Assembly (NCBI GenBank): GCA_021780585.1 | Contig: JAJXYM010000307.1 | Coordinates: 1-5,614 of the forward strand | Length of the DNA stretch: 5,614 nt | Source of the DNA: Deltaproteobacteria bacterium | GTDB lineage: Bacteria > Desulfobacterota > Binatia > Binatales > Binataceae | Direction of reading: 5' to 3' | Shown here: piece by piece, positions 1 to 4,721 of the stretch | Position numbering within the stretch: the first letter of the stretch is position 1 | Layout of the letters: each line of letters opens with the position of its first letter | Position numbers and translations under genes: made by a program | The notes under the pieces: model-generated | Seen by the model: the letters and a program-made list of their open reading frames with translations, nothing else | Databases searched by the model: none | What the model was told of the DNA's origin: nothing

Positions 1-1041
1 GGCGCGACCACGCAGGATATCGCCGACACCGCGACCGTCCTGCAGATGCGCGACGCGCTGGCGCTGGCCGGCGACGACCTCGGCGCGATCGCGGCGGCGC
101 TGGCCGAGCTGGCGCGTCGCTATCGCGACACGCCGATGGCGGGCCGGACCAATCTGCAGCACGCGACGCCGATTACCTTCGGTTTCAAGGTCGCCGGATG
201 GCTCGACGCGATCGGACGCCATCAGACGCGGCTCGCCGAGATGCGCCCGCGTGTGCTGGTCGGACAATTCGGCGGCGCGGTCGGCACGCTCGCGGCGCTC
301 GGCGAGCGCGGTCCCGAAGTCGCGACGGCGCTGATGGCCGAACTCGGTCTCGGCGCGCCCGCTATCGCCTGGCACAGCCATCGCGACCGGATTGCGGAGG
401 CCGGATGCTTCCTCGGTCTCGTCACCGGCACGCTCGGCAAAATCGCCACCGACGTGAAGCTGCTGATGCAGACCGAGGTGGCCGAAGTGTTCGAGCCATA
501 TGCGCCTGGACGCGGCTCGAGCAGCACGATGCCGCAAAAGCGCAATCCCGTGGCCTGCGACTATATCCTCGCGTGCGCGGCGATGGTCCGGCAGCAGGCG
601 GCGGCGCTGCTCGACGCGATCGTGGCGGATCATGAGCGCGCGAGCGGCGCGTGGCAGATCGAATGGGCCGCCCTGCCCGCGATCTTCCTGTTCGCTTCCG
701 GCGCCCTGGCGCATACGCGCGCGATGGTCGCCGGGCTGGAAGTCGACGCGGCCCGGATGCGCACGAATCTGGAACTGACGGGCGGGCAGATCATGGCGGA
801 AGCCGTGATGATGGGCCTCGCGCCCTATCTCGGCCGCGAACACGCGCATCGGATCGTCGCCGCGCGATGCCGCGAGGCGATCGCCGGCGCGCGTCCGCTG
901 CTTGACGTGCTCGCGGAAGACCCCGAAATCGCGCGCCATCTGCGACGCCCGGCGCTCGCGCGGCTGCTCGACCCACGCAACTATCTGGGCGCGGCGGCGG
1001 CGCTCGTCGATCGCGTTATCGCGCGTTGCGCGGACCGCTGA
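1..1041 (+). CDS. pcaB: 3-carboxy-cis,cis-muconate cycloisomerase-like lyase (fumarase/aspartase superfamily), 5' end missing
   Basis: The reading frame is open from the first base and ends at TGA 1039-1041. It gives 346 residues of a family usually about 450 long, so the N-terminus lies upstream. Visible residues 1-8 (GATTQDIA) match the PcaB GATSQD substrate-loop motif. Then come GRTNLQHATPITFG (about 49-62), the WH(S/T)xRDR segment (about 124-130), LLMQTEV (about 154-160) and the superfamily signature SSSTMPQKRNP (about 173-183, bases 517-549). The later stretches ADHERASGAWQIEWAALP and LTGGQIMAEAVMMGLAP are also PcaB-like. PcaB acts in the protocatechuate branch of the beta-ketoadipate pathway, in the cytoplasm. 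No other pca gene is visible, so the substrate is not proven; an adenylosuccinate lyase-like or unassigned lyase remains possible. The superfamily call is firm and the exact reaction is inferred. The signature Gly (usual GSSTM) is Ser here. Confidence 0.8.
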   Translation, partial: GATTQDIADTATVLQMRDALALAGDDLGAIAAALAELARRYRDTPMAGRTNLQHATPITFGFKVAGWLDAIGRHQTRLAEMRPRVLVGQFGGAVGTLAALGERGPEVATALMAELGLGAPAIAWHSHRDRIAEAGCFLGLVTGTLGKIATDVKLLMQTEVAEVFEPYAPGRGSSSTMPQKRNPVACDYILACAAMVRQQAAALLDAIVADHERASGAWQIEWAALPAIFLFASGALAHTRAMVAGLEVDAARMRTNLELTGGQIMAEAVMMGLAPYLGREHAHRIVAARCREAIAGARPLLDVLAEDPEIARHLRRPALARLLDPRNYLGAAAALVDRVIARCADR

Positions 1042-1053
1042 TCGTCGCGAAAC

Positions 1054-1075
1054 GCGCGCCGGAAGCCCGCCGCGC
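1054..1075 (+). terminator. weak GC hairpin after the lyase gene
   Basis: An imperfect stem, GCGCG-C-CGG (1054-1062) pairing with CCG-C-CGCGC (1067-1075), closes a four-base AAGC loop: eight GC pairs around one C-C mismatch. It starts 13 bases after the lyase stop. No T-run follows, so it is not a standard intrinsic terminator. GC-rich DNA forms such stems by chance, so this is a tentative call. Confidence 0.25.
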
Positions 1076-1108
1076 ACGCCTATCCGGCGACTTCACAAGC
1101 GGCTATGC

Positions 1109-1123
1109 TTATCCTGTGGATAA
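1109..1123. promoter_or_regulatory. inverted repeat TTATCC-TGT-GGATAA containing a consensus DnaA box
   Basis: TTATCC (1109-1114) and GGATAA (1118-1123) are exact inverted copies separated by TGT. Bases 1115-1123 (TGTGGATAA) are the exact reverse complement of the E. coli DnaA-box consensus TTATCCACA. The other half-site (TTATCCTGT) matches that consensus at only six of nine positions. The repeat lies in the gap 24 bases before the chosen pcm start and is AT-rich against a GC-rich background. It could be a DnaA site or the operator of another dimeric regulator. A single box does not make an origin, and chance occurrence is possible. Confidence 0.35.
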
Positions 1124-1146
1124 GTTACGGACGCGGTGATGCGGCG

Positions 1147-1788
1147 ATGGATTTGATGGCGGCGCGCGAGCGGATGGTGCTCGATCAACTCGAACGGCGC
1201 GGAATCAGCGACCGGCGGGTGCTCGCGGCGATGCGCGCGGTGGCGCGCGACCGTTTTCTCCCGCCGGAATTCGCCGAACACGCCTACGACGACGGTCCCC
1301 TGCCGATCGGCTCCGCGCAAACGATTTCGCAACCCTACATGGTCGCGCTGATCTGCGAGGCCGCGGCGCTGGCGGGGAGCGAGCGCGTGCTCGAAATCGG
1401 CACCGGCTCGGGCTATCAAACCGCCGTGTTGGCGCGACTGTGCGCGCGGGTCTATTCGATCGAGACGATCGCGGGGCTGCATCAGCGGGCGCGCGCGATC
1501 CTCGCCGGACAGAATATCGCCAACGTCGAATTGCGGCTCGGCGACGGTTCGGAGGGTTGGCTGGATCAGGCGCCGTTCGACGCGATCGTCGTGACCGCCG
1601 CGATGCCGGGAATTCCGCGTCCGCTGCTGGATCAACTTGCGCCGGCGGGACGGCTGGTCGCGCCGATCGGCGAGGACGAACTGCAGACCCTCGTGCGCAT
1701 CGGCCAGCGCGCCGGCGCGTGGCATGAGGATTATTTCGGCGAATGCCGGTTCGTGAAGATGACCGGCAAGCACGGCTTCCGCGATTAG
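1147..1788 (+). CDS. pcm: protein-L-isoaspartate O-methyltransferase
   Basis: Cytoplasmic repair enzyme that uses S-adenosylmethionine to methylate L-isoaspartyl residues formed by damage to Asn and Asp, letting them revert to normal peptide bonds. The 213-residue product has the family's usual size. Motifs: ARERMVLDQL (6-15), the substrate-site motif PIGSAQTISQPYMVA (53-67), SAM motif I VLEIGTGSGYQ (81-91), the motif II-like acidic strand end IE (105-106), GDGSEGW (132-138) and FDAIVVTAA (144-152). I chose ATG 1147 because GGTGAT (1135-1140), a match to the 3' half of an extended Shine-Dalgarno, lies six bases upstream and family members begin close to this point. An in-frame ATG at 1105 would add 14 atypical residues and overlap the inverted repeat. 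ATG 1156 is another option. The next gene starts 49 bases downstream, so the two are probably co-transcribed. Confidence 0.95.
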   Translation: MDLMAARERMVLDQLERRGISDRRVLAAMRAVARDRFLPPEFAEHAYDDGPLPIGSAQTISQPYMVALICEAAALAGSERVLEIGTGSGYQTAVLARLCARVYSIETIAGLHQRARAILAGQNIANVELRLGDGSEGWLDQAPFDAIVVTAAMPGIPRPLLDQLAPAGRLVAPIGEDELQTLVRIGQRAGAWHEDYFGECRFVKMTGKHGFRD

Positions 1789-1820
1789 CCGGCGGATGCG
1801 GCGCGCCCGGTGGGGCGGTC

Positions 1821-1827
1821 GGAGGGG
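1821..1827 (+). promoter_or_regulatory. Shine-Dalgarno deciding the nlpD-like start
   Basis: GGAGGGG lies ten bases before GTG 1838. It is the best Shine-Dalgarno in the pcm to nlpD-like gap and favours GTG 1838 over the in-frame ATG at 1796, which has only CCGGCGG in front of it. Confidence 0.6.
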
Positions 1828-1837
1828 TGGTGGCGAC

Positions 1838-2629
1838 GTGGCGCAGCGAAGCGGATCGAACCATTCACGACTGAAAATCAGCCTGGCGCTCGCGATCGCG
1901 GCCGCCTGCGCCATCCCCGGATGCGCCGCGCAGTCGCCGTCGGCTCCGTCCGCGCCGCGGTTCCAAGCGGCTTCCTACGCGCCGCGGCGGACCGCCGCCT
2001 ATGTCGTCCGGCCGGGCGACACGCTCTACCGTATCGCGCACGCCTATGGCGTCAGCGCCGAAAGTTTGATTCGCGCGAACCAGATTTCCGATCCCAACGC
2101 CCTGCGCGTCGGCCAGACCCTGACGATTCCCACCTCCGGCGGCGCCGATCGTTTTGCTTACGGGAGCGCGTTCGGATTCGCAAATCCGTGGGCGGGCGTG
2201 CCGCGCGGCGCGCGCAGCTTCGCCTGGCCGGTCGCGGCCGGGACGCTCTCGTCGCCGTTCGGGATGCGTCACGGGACGATGCACGAGGGCGTTGATATCG
2301 CGGCGCCGGCCGGAACCCCGGTGCGCGCGGCGGGCGCGGGCACGGTGATCTATTCGGGCCGTCTGCGCGGCTACGGCAACGTCGTGATTATCCAACACAA
2401 CGGCGGCTATTCGACCGTGTATGGACATAACGAACGCAATTTCGTCAGCGACGGCCAACGCGTCACGCGCGGCCAGGAGGTCGCCGAAATCGGCTCGACC
2501 GGCCGCGCCACCGGACCGAATCTGCATTTCGAGGTGCGCTATCGCAATCAGGCGGAAAATCCCCTCGCCTTCCTGCCGAATCCGAATCAACCGGCCGCTG
2601 TCAGCTTTGCCCGCGCCAGCGCCGATTAG
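1838..2629 (+). CDS. nlpD: LysM/M23 lipoprotein, NlpD-type murein hydrolase activator or endopeptidase
   Basis: 263-residue envelope protein read from GTG 1838. Residues 1-13 carry R4, R11 and K13, followed by a hydrophobic core (14-26) and the lipobox-like IPGC with Cys29 as the likely lipidation site. Ala rather than Asp follows it, which suggests outer-membrane sorting. The ATG at 1796 would give an unusually long N-region. A LysM peptidoglycan-binding domain spans about 55-98 (YVVRPGDTLYRIA to LTIP), then a Gly/Ala-rich linker, then an M23/LytM domain about 128-247. Zinc-site residues are visible: H149 and D153 (HEGVD) and H230 (LHFE), with H197 in YGH. The first His of the usual HxH motif is Asn228 (PNLHFE), so hydrolase activity is uncertain. 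RLRGYGNVVIIQH and the end NPLAFLP resemble E. coli NlpD, which activates amidases at division. Placement directly after pcm supports the NlpD assignment. Confidence 0.85.
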   Translation: MAQRSGSNHSRLKISLALAIAAACAIPGCAAQSPSAPSAPRFQAASYAPRRTAAYVVRPGDTLYRIAHAYGVSAESLIRANQISDPNALRVGQTLTIPTSGGADRFAYGSAFGFANPWAGVPRGARSFAWPVAAGTLSSPFGMRHGTMHEGVDIAAPAGTPVRAAGAGTVIYSGRLRGYGNVVIIQHNGGYSTVYGHNERNFVSDGQRVTRGQEVAEIGSTGRATGPNLHFEVRYRNQAENPLAFLPNPNQPAAVSFARASAD

Positions 2630-2635
2630 TATGCT
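2607..2635 (+). promoter_or_regulatory. possible sigma70-type promoter for apt
   Basis: TTGCCC (2607-2612, four of six to TTGACA) is separated by exactly 17 bases from TATGCT (2630-2635, four of six to TATAAT). The -35 lies within the end of the nlpD-like gene and the -10 begins just after its stop. Transcription would start near 2642, giving apt a leader of about 32 bases. Both boxes are imperfect, so this is a prediction only. Confidence 0.4.
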
Positions 2636-2641
2636 CTGCGG

Positions 2642-2673
2642 GCGCGCACGCGTCGTGGCGGCGCGCTTTTCTT
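2642..2673 (+). terminator. GC hairpin plus T-rich run abutting the apt start
   Basis: GCGCGC (2642-2647) can pair with GCGCGC (2661-2666), immediately followed by TTTTCTT (2667-2673) ending at the apt ATG. An inner stem, CACG (2647-2650) with CGTG (2654-2657), can form inside it. This looks like an intrinsic terminator for the upstream genes or an attenuator in the apt leader. The T-run occupies the place where a Shine-Dalgarno would be expected. The stem is short, so confidence is moderate. Confidence 0.4.
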
Positions 2674-3195
2674 ATGAAGATTGAAGAACTCAAACAACTG
2701 ATTCGTGATGTCCCTGATTTTCCCAAGCCCGGAATCCTGTTCCGCGATATCACGCCGCTGATCGCCGACGCGCGCGGTCTGGCGGCGGTGGTCGATCAAA
2801 TCGCCGAGCCGTGGCTGGGCCGGGTCGATCTGGTGCTCGGCATCGAATCGCGCGGCTTCATTATCGGCGCGCCGGTCGCATATCGGCTCGGCGTGGGGCT
2901 GACGATCGCGCGCAAACCGGGCAAGCTGCCCTTTCGCACGATCGACGAAACCTACGAGCTCGAATACGGCAGCGCGTCGCTGCAGATGCACGAGGACGGA
3001 CTCGCCGGCCATCGGCGCGTGCTGATCGTCGACGACCTGCTGGCGACCGGCGGCACCGCGCTGGCGGCGGTGAAGCTGGTGCGGCGGCTGGGCAGCGAAA
3101 TCGTCGGCTGCGCCTTCGTGATCGAGCTCAAGGCGCTCGGCGGACGGGAGCGCCTGGCGCCGCTCACCTGCTCCGCGCTGGTCGAATATGATTGA
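2674..3195 (+). CDS. apt: adenine phosphoribosyltransferase
   Basis: Cytoplasmic purine-salvage enzyme: adenine + PRPP gives AMP + pyrophosphate. The product is 173 residues, the usual length for bacterial Apt, and aligns along its whole length. It opens with the typical IRDVPDFPKPGILFRDITPL (10-29), the segment near the adenine site. It then has GIESRGFIIGAPVAY (56-70), ARKPGKLP (79-86), the flexible-loop region ETYELEYGS (92-100) and the PRPP-binding motif VLIVDDLLATGGT (116-128) with paired Asp120 and Asp121. The tail is FVIELKALGGRERL (148-161). Start ATG 2674 matches the family start, but no Shine-Dalgarno precedes it: the seven bases before it are TTTTCTT. It lies 44 bases after the nlpD-like stop and may have its own promoter. 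Nothing is missing or broken. Confidence 0.97.
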   Translation: MKIEELKQLIRDVPDFPKPGILFRDITPLIADARGLAAVVDQIAEPWLGRVDLVLGIESRGFIIGAPVAYRLGVGLTIARKPGKLPFRTIDETYELEYGSASLQMHEDGLAGHRRVLIVDDLLATGGTALAAVKLVRRLGSEIVGCAFVIELKALGGRERLAPLTCSALVEYD

Positions 3196-3289
3196 ATTGT
3201 GAAGCGGCGGTCGTCCGCCCGGTTCGTCCAGCCGTGAGGCGCGACGCCCGCGCGGCGTCCGTCGCTCGGCCGCGCTGGCGGGAAGATTT
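3196..3289 (+). other. apt to cation-efflux gap with two GC hairpins
   Basis: This 94-base gap contains two perfect small stems: GGCGG (3206-3210) with CCGCC (3215-3219) around TCGT, and GACGCC (3243-3248) with GGCGTC (3254-3259) around CGCGC. Neither is followed by a T-run. They may slow or end transcription after apt, or may be chance GC pairing. I find no convincing -35/-10 pair. GGGAAG (3280-3285) serves as a moderate Shine-Dalgarno for GTG 3290. Confidence 0.3.
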
Positions 3290-4195
3290 GTGAAAGATTC
3301 GAACCATCGCGAAGGAATCGCCGTCGATCGCCGCCGTCTGCGGATTGTGCTCGGCGTCACGGTCGGGTTCTTCGCGCTCGAGCTGATCGGCGGATGGTAC
3401 GCGAACAGCCTCGCGCTGATGACCGACGCGGCGCATGTTCTGACCGATATCGCCGCGCTCTGCCTGGGTCTGTTCACCCTGTGGATTTCAGGCCGTCCGG
3501 CCAGCGCCGCCAAAACTTACGGCTATCTGCGCGCGGAGATCCTCGGCGCCCTGCTCAACGGCCTGTTCCTCTGGGCGATCGTGATTTTCGTCTGGATCGA
3601 GGCGGTCGAGCGGATCCGTCATCCGCCCGCCGTCCATGCGCCCCTGATGATGGCGATTGCGACGGCGGGAATCGCGGTCAACAGCTTTTCCGCCTGGTTG
3701 ACCGCGGCGGGTAGCCGGGCCGACGGCAAATCCGGACTCGCTGTGCGCGCGGTGTTTGTGCATGTGCTGTCCGACCTGGTGGGATCGGCTGGCGTATTGA
3801 TCGCCGGCGCTCTGGCCTACACCACCGGGATGCGCGTGGCGGACCCGGCGGTGAGTATTCTGATCGGCGGGTTGATCGTATACGGCTCGTGGGGCCTGGT
3901 CCGCGACGGCGTGGACATCCTGATGGAGTCGGTGCCGGGGCATATCGACCTCGAAGAGCTGCGGCGCGACCTGCTGGCGGTCAAGGGCGCCGAGGAAGTT
4001 CACGATTTGCACGTATGGTGTCTGACGCCGCATGAACTCGCGCTGTCGGCGCACGCAGTAGTCGTGCGCGAGGCGGATCACGATCGGGTGCTGTGCGACA
4101 TGGCCGCGCTGCTCGACCGCAAATTCAATATCCGGCACATCACGGTGCAGCTCGAACGCGACAACCGGCGCGAGTCCGAACCGGAACATTTCTGA
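3290..4195 (+). CDS. czcD: cation diffusion facilitator family transporter (CzcD/ZitB type), probably Zn2+ exporting
   Basis: 301-residue inner-membrane protein starting at GTG 3290, four bases after GGGAAG. Six membrane segments can be placed at about 18-37, 41-67, 83-107, 118-140, 152-177 and 184-205. A soluble cytoplasmic C-terminal domain follows (about 215-301, including EEVHDLHVW and a closing ITVQLE strand). The transport site is visible: TDAAHVLTD in segment 2 (D46, H49, D53) and HVLSD in segment 5 (H158, D162). HxxxD in both helices is typical of zinc-type members, which exchange cytoplasmic Zn2+ (also Cd2+ or Co2+) for protons. The loop between segments 4 and 5 (about 141-151) is short and has no His, unlike many CzcD and ZnT proteins. 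The metal cannot be fixed from sequence alone. Archease begins 34 bases downstream, so co-transcription with the RNA-repair genes is plausible. Confidence 0.92.
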   Translation: MKDSNHREGIAVDRRRLRIVLGVTVGFFALELIGGWYANSLALMTDAAHVLTDIAALCLGLFTLWISGRPASAAKTYGYLRAEILGALLNGLFLWAIVIFVWIEAVERIRHPPAVHAPLMMAIATAGIAVNSFSAWLTAAGSRADGKSGLAVRAVFVHVLSDLVGSAGVLIAGALAYTTGMRVADPAVSILIGGLIVYGSWGLVRDGVDILMESVPGHIDLEELRRDLLAVKGAEEVHDLHVWCLTPHELALSAHAVVVREADHDRVLCDMAALLDRKFNIRHITVQLERDNRRESEPEHF

Positions 4196-4229
4196 GCGGC
4201 GGCAAAGGTCGCGCCACGAGCGGCGAATT

Positions 4230-4655
4230 ATGACCAAACGCAACGCCACCACCCGCGAACTCGAACATACCGGCGATATCGCGATCGAAATCACCGCCGC
4301 CTCGCGCGCGGAACTGTTCGCCGAAGCGGTCGTCGCGATGGGCCGAATCATGTACGACGCCGGCCGGGTCGAGCCGCGCGAACGCCGGCGGATCGCCGTG
4401 AACGGGTCGGGCGACGCGGACCTGATGCATGATCTGCTCGCGCGGGCGCTGAACCTCCTCCTGATCGACGGCTTCGTCTGGCGCGACGCGACCGTGACCG
4501 CGCGCGACGAAGCGATCGAAGCGGAACTGATTGGCGAACCCTTCGACCGCGCCCGCCATGAAGTTCACGAAGAACTCAAGGCCGTCACCTACCATCGCCT
4601 GACGGTCGAACATACCGCCGCCGGCTGGCGCGCGATCGTGATTTTCGACGCCTGA
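4230..4655 (+). CDS. archease, activator of the RtcB RNA ligase
   Basis: 141-residue single-domain protein of the archease (SHS2-fold) family, at the usual family length. Archease is a cytoplasmic cofactor that speeds guanylylation of RtcB, allows multiple turnover and can broaden nucleotide use. Diagnostic features are the N-terminal ELEHTGDIAIE (10-20; the family's EHTxD with D16), the helical middle LMHDLLARALNLLLIDGF (65-82), the hallmark ELKAVTYHRLTVE (115-127, with K117) and a C-terminal strand IVIFDA with D140. D16 and D140 are candidates for the conserved acidic metal-site residues; this mapping is from family knowledge, not alignment. The start ATG 4230 has no strong Shine-Dalgarno (GAGCGG nearby). 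rtcB follows 66 bases later on the same strand, which strongly supports the call. Confidence 0.93.
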   Translation: MTKRNATTRELEHTGDIAIEITAASRAELFAEAVVAMGRIMYDAGRVEPRERRRIAVNGSGDADLMHDLLARALNLLLIDGFVWRDATVTARDEAIEAELIGEPFDRARHEVHEELKAVTYHRLTVEHTAAGWRAIVIFDA

Positions 4656-4689
4656 CGGCGGCCGCCGCACGCAGGTTCCATTCGGCGGC
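4656..4689 (+). other. overlapping GC inverted repeats between archease and rtcB
   Basis: CGGCGGCCGCCG (4656-4667) is a perfect palindrome directly after the archease stop. Its right half, GCCGCCG (4661-4667), can alternatively pair with CGGCGGC (4683-4689) across a 15-base loop. The two pairings exclude each other. No T-run follows, so termination is not supported. Structure between a cofactor gene and its enzyme could tune their ratio, but simple-sequence GC pairing is an adequate explanation. Confidence 0.25.
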
Positions 4690-4721
4690 GCATCGGGATT
4701 AGGCTCAATTCGGGGGGCGTG

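Noticed and set aside
1104..1109. TATGCT as a -10 box for pcm
   Set aside because: No acceptable -35 lies 16-18 bases upstream (TATCCG at 17). The nearby TTCACA (1092-1097) is wrongly spaced for it.
1109..1123. Replication origin near the DnaA-box-like repeat
   Set aside because: Only one consensus box is present, with no box cluster, no AT-rich unwinding region and no dnaA, dnaN or similar neighbour.
85..1899. GCGATCGC octamers at 85-92, 877-884 and 1892-1899, resembling cyanobacterial HIP1
   Set aside because: At least the first and third encode Ala-Ile-Ala with preferred codons, and all lie in coding DNA. Three copies in a GCG/ATC-rich genome do not need a special explanation.
1093..1914. 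Long minus-strand open frame of 273 codons opposite pcm
   Set aside because: It is the antisense shadow of a clear pcm gene. Its product is Arg-rich with no recognisable domain, and long antisense frames are expected at this GC content.
2626..3513. Minus-strand open frame of 295 codons opposite apt
   Set aside because: It spans apt, a gap and the start of the exporter, with low-complexity Arg/Ala-rich translation and no domain.
3488..4351. Long minus-strand open frame of 287 codons opposite the cation exporter
   Set aside because: It lies opposite a well-supported CDF gene and its product is His/Arg/Asp-rich with no family motif. It is a codon-bias artefact.
4677..4705. TTCCAT-N17-TAGGCT as a promoter for rtcB
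   Set aside because: Each box matches consensus at only three of six positions, which is no better than chance.
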